A stretch of DNA of 35,044 nt from Scleroderma bovista. Taxonomy: Eukaryota > Basidiomycota > Agaricomycetes > Boletales > Sclerodermataceae. The notes under the pieces are model-generated. The model worked only from the letters and a program-made list of their open reading frames with translations. It did not search any database and was not told where the DNA came from. Shown one piece after another: positions 1-10,620 of the stretch (position 1 is its first letter; each line of letters begins with the position of its first letter). The DNA is taken from positions 1-35,044 of the forward strand of contig JAYMGJ010000007.1 in the NCBI GenBank assembly GCA_037178675.1, read 5' to 3'. A program made the translations under genes and the position numbers.

Positions 1-1182
1 AGCCTCAACGCGTCCGCTCTCTCCGATCCCAACTCCCTTATGCCCTCCATCATGATTATGTCCCCTGTCGCTATTCCTCCTGTTTCCGCTCTCGTTGACT
101 CTGGCTCTAGCCACTGTTTCATAGATAGCAAATTTGTTAATAAACACTCTCTTGAAACCTACGCAATCGCTCCGCTTGAACTCCGCCTCCTAGATGGTTC
201 TACGAACACCTTCATTACTAAAGCCATCAAACTCGACATTCAGTTCTCCACAGGCGAAGTCAACTCCGAAACATTCTATGTAACTCCGCTGGATTCCTCC
301 TGCGTGCTGGTCCTCGGACATAGCTGGCTCACCCACTACAATCCGTTGATTGACTGGGTTTTGGGCCACATCGAATTCCGTAAAGGCACACTGCGAATGC
401 CCGCATCCCCGGTACCTCCTTCTGTCGAGTCCACCTCTGCAACTGCCTCCACGGCTCCGCCACCTGAGGACTCATCTCTGCCCTCTGACTCCGACTCACC
501 TCAGTTGACCGCTCCCTACGTTTCCCTGATAGGCACTGCTGCATTCGTGTGCACTTGCAAACTCACGGGATCTACCAACTTCACATTGTACATCCGCCCA
601 GAAGACGCAAAGCTCCGCTCAGCCTCCACTGCCACTCCTGTCGATTCTCCCAATCTCTCCGCTGTGCCAGAAGTCTACCATGACTTCACTGACATCTTCA
701 GCAAGGCAAAAGCTACCATGCTCGCTCCGCATCACGAGTATGATCTCCGAATCGATTTGGAGGAAGGCACAAGTCCTCCACTGGGTACTGTGTACTCCCT
801 TTCACAGACTGAATTAGGGGCGCTCCACACATGCATCAACAAGCACCTCTCCTACGGCTTCATTCGACAGTCGACCTCCGCTCATGGAGCTCCTGTCCTG
901 TTCGTACGCAAAAAGGATGGATCACTCCACCTCTGCGTCGACTACAGAGGACTGAACAAAATATCAAAGAAAGACTGCTACCCACTCCCTCTCATCTCCG
1001 ACCTCCTGGATTCCCCCAGCAAGGCAAAGATCTATTCAAAAATCAATCTCTGCCACGCGTACCATTTGGTCCGTATCGCTGAAGGGGATGAATGGAAGAC
1101 CGCGTTTCGCACGTGGTATGGTTCCTTCGAGTGGAATGTCATGCCTTTTGGCTTGACCAATGCTCCTGCGGCTTTCCAGTGA
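1..1182 (+). pseudogene. pol segment: aspartic protease and N-terminal half of reverse transcriptase
   Basis: A retropepsin active site ([12 protein letters not shown], near 91-127) follows the first ATG at 40. A Ser/Pro-rich linker of roughly 90 residues comes next. The RT fingers and palm are seen as [19 protein letters not shown] (near 901-960), [12 protein letters not shown] (near 976-1011) and [13 protein letters not shown] just before the stop. The catalytic YLDD lies downstream of that stop, so this piece alone cannot polymerise DNA. The stop sits where the family has arginine in FQRFVN, which fits CGA to TGA. Confidence 0.85.
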
Positions 1183-2093
1183 TTTGTTAACAGCATTCTC
1201 TCCGATATGCTTGATGTCTGTGTTGTCGTCTACCTAGACGACATCCTTATCTACTCCGAAGACATTGAATCGCATCAAAAGCATGTCTGCGAAGTCCTCC
1301 GATGCCTCCGCAAGCATAATCTCTTTGCTAAACCGGAAAAGTGCGAATTCCATACCACCTCCACTGAATACCTGGGCTTCTGCCTCTCCCCCAATGGCCT
1401 TTCCATGTCTGCCGACAAAGTCAAAGCCATCTCCGACTGGCCAGAACCCCGCAAGGTGAAGGACATCCAGTCCTTCCTCAGTTTTGCGAACTTCTACCGT
1501 CGTTTCATCTTCAACTACTCTGACATCGTCGTGCCTCTCACGTGGCTTACCCGCAAAAACATTCCTTGAAATTTTGGTGAGGACTGTTGCTCCCCCTTTA
1601 ACCTCCTGAAGAAGGCCTTCACCTCTGCTCCTATCCTTACCCACTGGGTCCCTGATGCTCCGCTGACTGTGGAGACCGATGCTTCGGACTACGCCATTGC
1701 TGGAATCCTTTCCATCACTGGTCCCGATGAGGTCCTCCGTCCTGTCGCATACTACTCGCAGACTCTGTCCGCCCCTGAACTCAACTACGACACCCATGAC
1801 AAGGAGCTTTTGGCCATCTTCGAGGCCTTCAAGCACTGGCGACACTACCTTGAGGGCTCCGCCACTCTGGTCGACGTGGTCACTGACCACAAGAATTTGG
1901 AGTATTTCTCCAGCTCCAAGGTCTTGACTCGGCGTCAAGCCTGCTGGTTGGAGTACCTCTCCCAGTTCAACCTCGCCATCCACTTCCGCCCTGGACGCCT
2001 CGGAGCTAAACCCGATGCCCTCACTCGATGCTGGGACGTCTACCCAAAGAGGGGGATAGGGACTATGCTCGGGTCAACCCACACAACCTCTGA
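1183..2093 (+). pseudogene. pol segment: RT catalytic half and RNase H
   Basis: The RT active site YLDDILIYS lies near 1231-1257. The RT thumb and connection (EYLGFCLSPNG, YRRFIFNYSDI) follow. After the TGA at 1567 the same frame resumes with RNase H: ETDASDYAIAGIL near 1672-1710, ELNYDTHDKELLAIFEAFKHW, and TDHKNLEYF near 1885. The frame is lost at the purine run AAAGAGGGGGATAGGG (about 2046-2061). The shifted frame then meets TGA at 2091-2093, in a stretch that should read NLRP. Confidence 0.8.
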
Positions 2094-2096
2094 CCC

Positions 2097-3650
2097 ATGT
2101 TCACCCAAGAACAACTCGCGTCCTCCCTTAGGGCAACCATTCTCCTCACTCTGGCAATCCGCGCTGCCATCCTCGTCGACATGGAACAACTCCACAAAGA
2201 CATCCTCGCAGCTCTCCCCTCTGATCCTGTTGCGCTCAGCCACAAGTCCGACTCATCTGATTCTCGGTGGTCATCAGACTCCGCTGGCCTACTCCACCTT
2301 GATGATAGGATCTATGTGCCAGATGCCAATGATCTCCACCTCAGAGTCCTCTGCTACAAGCACGACCACCCGCTCTCTGGCCACTTCGGCCAGAACCGCA
2401 CTTTGGAACTAGTCCGCCGGGAATATACCTGGCCAGGTGTCCGCACCTTCATAAAAGACTACGTAAGTTCCTGCACATCCTGCGGACGTGCTAAGGTCCC
2501 TAGGCATAGGCCCTACGGCCTATTAAAACAACTTCTGATCCCCGCTCGCCCATGGCATTCCATATCCATGGACTTCATCAAGCAACTACCCTCCTCCGAT
2601 GGATTCACCTCCATCTTAGTCGTTGTGGACCGCCTCTCAAAGCAAGGAATATTCATTCCGACCTACGACACCATCAATTCCCCTGAGCTTGCCAAGCTCT
2701 TCATCGCGCATGTATTTTCCAAACATGGAGTACCCACCCATGTCACCTCCGACAGAGGTTTGGAGTTTGTCTCTCACTTCTTCCGATCGCTCGGAAAAGC
2801 ACTCGGAATGTCCTTATATTTCACCTCTGGCTATCACCCAGAAGGAGATGGTCAAACCGAGCAGACGAACCAAACACTCGAGCAGTACCTCTGAATCTAC
2901 TGCAATTATCAACAAGACAACTGGGCCGAACTCCTTCCACTTGCGGAGTTCATGTTTAATAACTCTCCCAGCGCAACCACTGGTGTCTCGCCCTTCTTCG
3001 CTAATAAAGGCTACCATCCTGACATCGCAGTCAACTCTGACTTGGGCCTCAGTTCCTCTCACGCTCAAGAATACACCTCCGACCTCAAAGAACTCCATGA
3101 GTTTCTCCGCTCTGAGATGGCCCTTGCGCAACAGCGCTACCAAGGCCCCGCAGATGCGAAAAGATCAACTCCACCAGATTTTCAAATAGGTGATGAAGTC
3201 TATGTGAAAGTGAAGTATTTCAGGTCTACGCGCCCCTCCAAGAAGCTCTCTGACAAGAATTTTGGACCCTTCGAAATAATAGCCAAACCTGGATCGCTCT
3301 CCTTCACGCTCCAACTCCCCAACACCATGAAGTCCATGCACCCAGTATTCCACGTGTCTCAACTCGAGACCTCCCACCAAAGCAGTATTCCCAATCGTGT
3401 CCAATCTCCACCACCTCCGATCGAAGTTGACGGAGAAGTCGAATACGAAGTTGAAGACATCCTAGACTCCAAGATCGACCGCAGAAGATGCCACTGCCAA
3501 CTCCTTTACTTAGTCTGCTGGGCTGGCTACGCCAGTACAGATGAAGAAACGTCATGGCTCCTTGCCACTGAGCTCGACCATGCGTTGGAGCTCGTCGAAG
3601 ATTTCCATCACAAGTACCCAGGCAAGCCTGGTCCGCACAAGTCCACCTAA
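2097..3650 (+). pseudogene. pol segment: integrase with C-terminal chromodomain
   Basis: The zinc-binding HHCC domain is visible (HDHPLSGHFGQNRT then CTSCGRAKV, about 2362-2497). The DDE core follows: MDFIKQLPSSDGF (first Asp), TSDRGLEFVSHFF (second Asp) and YHPEGDGQTEQTN (catalytic Glu). A TGA at 2892-2894 interrupts it, and the same frame then gives NNSPSATTGVSPFFANKGY and a GPFEII module near 3264. The last ~65 residues form a chromodomain (YEVEDILDSKID, YLVCWAGY, ETSWLLATEL). In chromoviruses this domain is thought to steer integration to methylated-histone heterochromatin, so the element's presence in repeat-rich DNA is expected. Confidence 0.85.
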
Positions 3651-3763
3651 GTCACTCCGCCACCTCCAAACTCACTCCATTACGTTTGAAATCTACAAGG
3701 CAATCCATTCAAATAAAATTGTAGTACAAAACACAACAAACAAAAAAATATGTAGTTAGTCCA

Positions 3764-5028
3764 TTAATCCTCCTCTCCCTCCACATCTGCCATCCCCTCT
3801 TCGTCATCTCCATCTGCTCTGTTCTCCTCCTCCTGCTCCGCCACTGCGATCTCCTTTTGTGTCGTCCCCGTTGATGACCCCTGGACAAACTGGCGCCATG
3901 TGACCATGATTCGGTCCATTTCGGCCATCCGCCTTTCTTCCATCGCTGCGCGCCTCCTCTCCAACTCCAGTCGCTCCTGCTCTAGCTCGAGCCGCTCCCT
4001 CTCGATCACCATCCGCTCTCACTCTCATGCCTCCGACGCCCCCATCCACTCGGTGAGCTGTGCTAGCGTCTGGGTAAGCATACCCAGCGCGTCGCGCTGT
4101 TCCTCCACCATCACTCGGGGCACCCTGAATACCTCCTCTTCGTCCGCCTCATCCTCCTCCGTTGTGTTCCACGCCTTCTTGCGCTTGCTTGCCCCCTTTG
4201 GTGACGTGTTCGCCTCGCTCCGTTGTCGTCTCCTCACCACCCGTTTTGATGCCACCGCTCTGCCGTTCTCTGTCCCACTCCCTGCAACCATGGAAGCCTC
4301 CGCCGCTTTCCCTGCTGTGCTCCAAGAGCAGGACTTGCATGCGCCCTGGCATGGTGCGCACGCCGTCGCTTTCGACTTCGCCTGGGCCACACACCCTGCT
4401 GGGTTATTGAGGTGGTCTTGACACTGTGCACATGGGGCATGCCTCCCGTCTGCTGCCACTGCTGGCACCGCTGTCGCAGCCCTGCTACCTTGAGTGGCCG
4501 TGATGGCCTCCGCTCACGCCTGCAATCTCTATTGTTGCTCCTGTGCCTTCCGTGTCTCGAACTCCCGCCTCTGTTGCTCTATATGCGCCTCCTGCAGCAC
4601 CTTGATGCGTCTCTTGCACTCTCTCTCCTCCTCCACCTTCCGTTCCTCCTCCGCTTTGCGCGCTGCTTCCACCTTCGCTTCTTCCTCCGCCTTGCGAGTC
4701 GCCTCCGCTCTCACTTCCTCTGCTTTGCAAGCCTCTTTGGCTCTGCGTGCCTGTCATGGCGCGTTTTCGTCAGCATCACACAACGAACAGTATGTTCGCT
4801 ACTCACCTCCTTCCTCTTCTGCACCTCCACTCGCGCCTCCTTGACCTTCCGTCGCTGTTCCGCTTCAACTGCCTTCCTTGCTATCTCCCTCCACTCACGC
4901 TCCAGAAACTTCGCTGTCGCATTGGCTTCGTCATCTTCCGAATTGGTGACCAGCTCGTGGTCTTCTGCTTCCTTCCAGTCTTGTTGCTGCTGCTTGGCGG
5001 GGATGGGTGTGGTGTGTTGGGAAGCCAT
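3764..5028 (-). pseudogene. Antisense spliced ORF in the chromovirus (coiled-coil, Cys-rich), broken
   Basis: The ATG at 5028 (MASQHTT) opens a 74-codon exon ending at 4807. A 56-nt intron (4751-4806) has donor GTGAGT, branch site CTGAC and acceptor ACAG, and splices in phase 0 to an exon running to TAA at 3764-3766. The product is charged and heptad-like (repeated RKAEEE blocks), so a coiled coil is likely. A Cys-rich patch follows (CAQCQ, GCVAQ, CAPCQ, CKSCSW), then a basic stretch, an acidic stretch and a second coiled coil (ERERLELEQERLELE). Stops at 4529-4531 (TAG), 4514-4516 (TGA) and 4025-4027 (TGA) break this copy. I recall similar ORFs from Agaricomycete genomes. The function is unknown; a gag-like role is only a possibility. 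Confidence 0.6.
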
Positions 5029-5192
5029 GTTGTGGTAGAAGGACAAGGGGTTTGAACAATGCGGACAACATGCGTCGCACTCTTATATGCGCCCATGGTA
5101 AATTTCCGAACTCCGATCAAAAGCTTATCTCAGCAGAACAATGCCAAACCTGCGAAGTCCACATGCACAAAGGCCCTCAAGGGTTCAGGCCC

Positions 5193-5205
5193 TAAAGGGG
5201 GGATA
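5193..5205 (+). other. Polypurine tract of the chromovirus
   Basis: The purine run TAAAGGGGGGATA lies directly before the LTR start TGTCACGACTG. This is where plus-strand priming takes place in gypsy elements and it fixes the left edge of the 3' LTR at 5207. Confidence 0.7.
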
Positions 5206-5206
5206 C

Positions 5207-5642
5207 TGTCACGACTGTGTGATGCCTCATGACTCCGCAAGGCCTCTAGTCTGTTGTAAACTCAAGTCCGATCGTAATCGCACACCTCCGACGCTACGTA
5301 TCCATCTCCGCTCTGACAATTGACACTCCGTCTCCTTTTAGTATATAGTTCCACATCTATGCCTCTGGTTATTGTATGCCTCCATTCCGTTTCTGTTCCT
5401 GTTTCCTTTGTTCCCGTTTTAGATTAGATAATGATTACTCATAGCTGTGATCCGTTAACCTTTTGATCCGTTACGCTTATCACTGATCTCCGTTCCGTGT
5501 ATGTTACTCATCCATTTGTCATCTGCAGACTCTTACCTACGTCTCTGCTATGTTTCTCTCCGCTTCTCGGTTACTGTACATTCCCGATGTAAAGTATAAG
5601 TACTCCGCACACTGAGGGGATTGTCCCGGAGTTTGAATATCA
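5207..5642 (+). repeat. 3' LTR of the chromovirus
   Basis: The sequence starts TGTCACGACTG, a start common to chromoviral LTRs, right after the polypurine tract. A TATATAG box at 5342-5348 could be the promoter TATA element. The body is rich in CTCCG pentamers, as is the pol coding sequence. The right end is inferred at TATCA (5638-5642), just before the remains of the neighbouring minus-strand gene. With no 5' LTR in view the end cannot be confirmed. Confidence 0.6.
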
Positions 5643-5699
5643 GCTTGAATACCTCCCGTGAACTCTCCTCTGTCCCCTCTGCCTTCTGGCAAACCCAAC

Positions 5700-6786
5700 C
5701 TTCATCGGACCTCCATCTCTCTGTTCCTTAGTCCTCCGAAATATGAGGACGCAGGTATTGCAAGGGCACAGCACATATGCTGAAGCCAAGTCCTCAAACA
5801 CTTCCACATCTCCTCCGCCTGTCGTCGACAACCTTTCGTACTTATCTCTGCTCTCGTCAGAGTTTGTCTGAGGAAACGGTTCTGACAGCGTCCGAACAAG
5901 GTTAACGCCTGTGGTCTCAAGCACCTTGGCCCAAGACGTGCTCAAAAGAACAGACTCCTGTGTATGGTCAGGCATGGGACATTCAGCACAAAGTTGTGCC
6001 CAATAGTCTCCAATGGCTGCATTTACAAACTCCTGGGTGACATCGTCGTAGTCCTTGGCACATGGACGTCCATCATGCTCGGTGAGCTTTTGTGCCTTGA
6101 CGACCGTTGTTTCTGGACTGTCTTCTTCAACAGGTTCCCTTCGCCTCTTTGCACGAACATCACTGCTAGTATATCCAGTGAGGGATTTGTTTGGATGGTG
6201 GCATAATGGTCTCACCGGTTTGTAGTGTCTGTCACTGTACCTTCAGAGCTCACGTGTTCAACATGCCTGTTCTTCTTGTATTGGACTGCCTGTCGTTCTG
6301 ACAGAGAGTCATGTGCAGTCGGTCCTGCATCTTCACTGTCTGAGTGAAAGAAGCGGGCCTGTCCCTGATGAGAATACTTAACTACAATACTACATAGTAC
6401 TTACTTCACCGTTGATGTCAGCAATGTTGCTGCCGACCACCTTGGGTACTTTGCTCTTGCTGTATGTGAGGGGCTGCCTAGGCACCACACTAAGTTTACT
6501 TGGGACGGGCCGGCTGCTAAACTGAATGTGATGCTCTGTCAGTGCAGTGCAAAGAAATATTGAGACGACCTACCTGAGTGCCGCCATCCCTTTCTTCGTT
6601 GATGTCGTCCTTGTCAATGTCCTGCTCTTCATCGCTGAACCCCTCATCTTTGTTCTCACTCCCTTCCTCTATTAACTGGCGGCGGTGGTGGCATTCACGT
6701 TCCTTCTGGGCCTTGGCATTGTGCCATTGGATTGTTTCTTCACATTTGTGCACAGCCTGCCTCACCTTTTCTGATGGTCGGCACAT
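5700..6786 (-). pseudogene. DUF6532-like gene remnant, 3' end lost at the LTR
   Basis: Exon 1 (about 6786-6574) encodes a charged helix (VRQAVHKCEETIQWHNAKAQ) and an acidic tail. An intron at 6522-6573 joins it to exon 2 (6521-6405), and a 40-nt intron (6365-6404) joins that to exon 3 in phase. Near 6215 the frame must change. The next piece carries AKDYDDVTQEFVNAAIGDYW and WAKVLETTGVNLVRTL, which resemble the start of the fungal DUF6532 domain. A second frameshift near 5905 is needed to reach RQTLTRAEISTK, which fits the family. The remainder of the domain is missing, and the chromovirus LTR starts about where it should be. The function of DUF6532 is unknown; these genes are abundant and mobile-element associated in Agaricomycetes. 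Confidence 0.5.
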
Positions 6787-6789
6787 CTG

Positions 6790-7242
6790 ACCACCAGAAT
6801 CTTTTTTTTGGGAACACAGGTCAGTGGCGATCAGTGGTGCAGTTCAACTGGACTGACCTCTATGGTTCTCTTTGTCAGTGTTGCGATAGAGTCCATGGCT
6901 TGAGGCTTGCATGTGAATTAGACTTGGGAGCGGGCAACTGGAACCAAGGATGGGTGAGGTGGGGGTTGGCAGGATCCAAGGCACCCAAGGTACTTACTTT
7001 ATCTGCCGCTTGCGCATGGCTTGTTTGTAGAGATCAACAAACGGTCGCGCCACGAATGCGCATCGTGACGTGGTCATGGGGTAGTCTGTAAAATCAGAAA
7101 CATATTTGGTTGACATGGAGCCCCACCTGTCCGTCCATGGACTGTGTGCGATACGGTCCAGTATATTGGCAACTGTCAGAGCGATAAATCAGTGAGAACA
7201 TTTGAGACAGAGATGACTGAATGACTGACCTACTACCATACG
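6790..7242. other. Intergenic stretch between divergent gene remnants
   Basis: This separates the minus-strand DUF6532-like remnant from the plus-strand transposase. Short open frames occur but none shows a domain or a coherent intron pattern. A GACTGAATGACTGACC direct repeat lies just before the transposase ATG. I see no terminal inverted repeat that I could assign to the transposon. Confidence 0.4.
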
Positions 7243-9296
7243 ATGGCCCCTCACCGCTGCAACTATTGCTTGAAGCCCATAGCGACTGAGGCAGGCATCA
7301 AGCAGCATATTGCTCAGTCGCCTCCGTGTTGCAATCAATGGACGAAGCACCTTGATCGGATGAAATCCACTGTATCGAACAATGCAGAAGATCAGCCACT
7401 GGAGGTGACAAATGACAATGCACTGGAGTGGGGGAATGCATTTGATGGTATGGATGGTGCTGATGATGCTCTGGATATTCCAGATGGACATCTGGTTCAT
7501 CAATCTCGTGTTGACAATGATTCTGGACCACCTGATCTCTGCGAGCCACCATCAAAGTGCATGCGAGTGGAGGAGGATAATGAAGACTCACCTCCTTGGC
7601 TGGCCTCTGGGCACTTCACAGAACAATACCCAGGCGTCACCACTATGATCCTAGGTAAGACCAAGACAGTCTTCGAGTCCCTGGAGGCCGCAGAGGTTGG
7701 AAGGGGTGATGGCGAATGGGCCCCTTTCCGCGATGAGGATGAATGGGAACTTGCTTGATTTTTGATGAAAAACCTCAGACAAACGAAGATCAATGAGTTT
7801 CTGAAGCTTCCCTCGGTAAGCGAATAAAAATTTATTTACCTGGAAACCAACCCACAATTTGTAGGTGAAGAAAAGTGGTATTTTGTTCAAGAATGCACGC
7901 TCGTTCCTGAAGTGCGTTGACTCTTTAGATGCAGGCCCAGGTTGGACATGTGAGATGATTGATGTTGAGGGTGATGTAGAGGGTGAGGACAGGGCCCTGA
8001 AATGGGAAACATTAGAATTGTGGTGAAGAGATCCGGTGGAATGTGTGGAGGCACTCATTGGCAATCCTGCATTGTGAGACATGATGGCGTATGTCCCAGA
8101 GCATGTGTATGCTGATGCCAAGGGTGAGAATCGTATCTATGACGAAATGTGGACAGGGGACTGGTGGTGGGAGACCCAAGTGAGTACTTACTGTTGATTG
8201 TGAGGGAAGCAACCAAGCCGACGTTGATGCCCAGGGAAAATTGGCAGAGGGGGCAGTGGTGGTGCCTGTGATCTTGTCATCTGATAAAACGTTGCTGTCG
8301 GTCTTCAGTGGGGACAAGAAGGCATGGCCTGTGTATCTAACCATAGGGAATATATCGAAAGATGTCCGAAGACAAGTGTCAGCCCACGCAACAATCCTAA
8401 TTGGCTACTTACCAGTGTCTAAGCTGGAGTGCTTCCAGAAGAAATCCCGATCCGTTGCAGGTCATCGCCTGTTCCACTATGCGATGTCGTTGTTGTTGCG
8501 CCCGCTGGTCGATGCTGGTCGTCGAGGGAAGGCCATGGTTTGTGCCGATGGTTGCGTGCGCCGAGTCCATCCGATCCTGGCTGCCTACATCGCCGACTTT
8601 CCAGAGCAGTGTCTGGTGGGTTGCAACAAAGAGAGCCGATGCCCTCGCTGTCTGGTTAAATCGAAAGATCGTGGAGAGCTCGAGGAATGCACGTACCGCA
8701 GTATGGTTGACACATTGAAGACCTTGCGGCGGAGGCAAATAAACAAACAATCTCGGAAGTTTGATATGGAAGGTTTGCGTGAAGTCTACAAACCTTTTTG
8801 GAAAGACCTGCCCTTCACCGACATCTTCACCTGTATCACACCCGACATCCTCCATCAACTCCACAAGGGGATCTTCCACGACCACCTTGTCCAGTGGTGT
8901 TTGGGTGTTATTGGCGAGAAGGAGATGGATGCCCGCTTTCGGGCCGTGGGTCAATACCCAGGCCTTCGCCACTTCAAGAAAGGCATTTCCGTGGTCTCAC
9001 AGTGGACAGGCACGGAGCACAGGGAGATGCAGAGGGTCTTTGTAGGTCTCCTGTCCGGTGCGTCTGAAAACAATGTCCTCCTGATGGCTCGCTCGCTACT
9101 CAACTTCATCTACTATGCGCAGTTCCAACAACAGATGGACAAGACTCTCACGGCTATGCAAGACAGCTTGAACACATTCCACGCCCATAAAAATGTCCTC
9201 GTTGAGCTTGGCATCCGCGAACACTTCAATGTCCCCAAGATCCACTCGCTCCTCCACTACATCTCTTCAATCCGAGCGCTCGGCAGTGCTGACATC
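7243..9296 (+). pseudogene. Plavaka-type DNA transposase, 3'-truncated, three stops
   Basis: Three exons splice in phase 0: 7243-7815, 7865-8179 and 8235 to about 9296, with introns of 49 and 55 nt. The N-terminus is a C2H2-like finger (CNYCLKPIATEAGIKQHIA), as is usual for Plavaka proteins. It is followed by an acidic linker and the GEWAPFRDEDEWELA motif. The core contains YDEMWTGDWWW, ILSSDKTLLSVFSGDK, VYLTIGNISKDVRRQ, a Cys cluster (CNKESRCPRC), DILHQLHKGIFHDHL and HFKKGISVVSQWTGTEHRE. TGA stops at 7756, 8024 and 8075 interrupt it. The last two stand where arginine is expected, fitting CGA to TGA. Family similarity ends at IRALGSAD near 9296, and the rest of the catalytic domain is gone. 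The element is dead. Confidence 0.8.
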
Positions 9297-9465
9297 AGGA
9301 AATCAGTGAGAGTTAGATCATTGTTGACCTACCATTACCTACAATTGTCAGCAATAAAATTACATCCAAGGTGTATCAGAATGATACACTGAAAGACCAA
9401 ATTATATCATCATTGAGTGAGTTTGGAAGCATGGACAACTCCGAAAGTACAGTGGACATTTGGAG

Positions 9466-10510
9466 GAACAACCATCCCGTCACAAGCGGGCATCCCCACC
9501 TTTCGCTATAACCGCAAGGTACGTGTTGTCAGGACTACCACTCCGCTACGTCTGACCATTTTCAAATTTCATTTATGGTCATTTTCATTCCTACCGTCGA
9601 GCCATGATTGATCGTCCCTGCCTTTCGCTGTAACTGAGGGTGGGCTTGGTACGTGCTGTCGAGGCTATCACCTTGCTACAACTCACCAATCTCACCATTC
9701 ATTTCAGGTCTTTTCATGACCACCATCCCGCCACAATCGAGCAACCCCGTCTTTCGCTGTAAGTGCCAGTGGGCTTGGTGCGTACTGTCAAGACTATCAC
9801 CCCACCACGTCTGACCATTTTCAACTTTTGTTTATGGACATCTTCATTCCTACCATCCTGCCATGATCGATCGTCCCCGCCTTTCGCTGTAACGCTGTGG
9901 TATGTTCTGTCAAGATCATCACTCTGCTACTTCTCACCAATCTCACCATTCATTTCAGAATTGAGCAACCCCGCCTTTCGCTATAACTGCGGGGTACGTG
10001 TTGTCATGACTACCACCCTGCTACGTCTGACCATTTTCAGCTTTTGTTTATGGTCATTTTCATGACCACCATCCCGCTACAATCAAGCAACCCCGTCTTT
10101 CACTGTAAGTGCCGGTGGGCTTGGTGCGTACTGTCGAGACTATCACCCCACCACATCTGACCATTTTCAACTTTCGTTTATGGTCATTTTCATGACCACC
10201 ATCCCGTCACAAGCGGGCATCCCCACCTTTCGCTATAACCGCGAGGTACGTGTTGTCAGGACTACCACTCCGCTACGTCTGACCATTTTCAAATTTCGTT
10301 TATGGTCATTTTCTTTCCTACCATTGAGCCACGATCGATCGTCCCTGCCTTTTTCTGTAACTCTGGGGTACGTGCTGTCGAGGCTATCACCTTGCTACAA
10401 CTCACCAATCTCACCATTCATTTCAGGTCTTTTCATGACCACCATCCCACCACAATCGAGCAACCCTGTCTTTCGTAGTAAGTGCCAGTGGGCTTGGTGC
10501 TTTCTCTGTA
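9466..10510 (+). repeat. Tandem array of ~122-130 bp units with splice-like signals
   Basis: Nine copies of a unit marked by CTTTCGCTRTAA start a core at about 9501, 9623, 9752, 9882, 9976, 10098, 10228, 10350 and 10471. Three subtypes (A, B, C) run A B C B' A' C A B C. The last three repeat the first three at an offset of about 720-727 bp, so a higher-order repeat is visible. Most units hold a GTAAGT or GTACGT, a CTGACC or CTCACC, and several a TTTCAG. Short open frames here follow the repeat period and are not considered genes. The array begins about 170 bp after the truncated transposase. Confidence 0.8.
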
Positions 10511-10620
10511 GTTACTGGTGTTTGTTGGGACTACTGCCCTGTACTTTCCAATGAGGGAATTATTGCACAAAACATGTCATGGATTAGATTGGAGCATTTA
10601 TATACAGAGTAAGACTGCTT

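Larger units (their letters stand above)
1..3650 (+). pseudogene. Chromovirus pol polyprotein, broken by four TGA stops and one frameshift
   Basis: The polyprotein would make and integrate the element's cDNA. The reading frame is open from base 1, so the N-terminus lies outside the window. In-frame TGA codons occur at 1180-1182, 1567-1569, 2091-2093 and 2892-2894, and one base is missing near 2047-2052, moving the frame from phase 1 to phase 0. By comparison with the family, the stops at 1180, 2091 and 2892 replace arginine (CGA to TGA) and that at 1567 replaces tryptophan (TGG to TGA). All domains remain recognisable, so decay is moderate. The true end is TAA at 3648-3650. Confidence 0.85.
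1..5642 (+). mobile_element. Ty3/gypsy chromovirus LTR retrotransposon, 3' part, decayed
   Basis: The order protease, reverse transcriptase, RNase H, integrase, chromodomain, then a polypurine tract and an LTR starting TGTCACGACTG is that of a chromovirus, a Ty3/gypsy branch common in fungi. The 5' LTR and gag lie left of the window or are lost, so neither age nor target duplication can be judged. Between pol and the 3' LTR sits about 1.4 kb holding an antisense ORF, which is not part of the basic gypsy plan. The pol frame has four TGA stops and one frameshift, so this copy cannot move by itself. The right edge, at TATCA near 5642, is inferred and may be off by tens of bases. Confidence 0.85.

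Noticed and set aside
1234..1983. Long antisense open frame of 249 codons opposite pol
   Set aside because: It lies wholly across the RT/RNase H coding region and has no motif; codon bias of the sense gene explains it.
9417..10554. Several 60-124-codon frames after the transposase
   Set aside because: They follow the period of the tandem array and repeat the same words; no domain.
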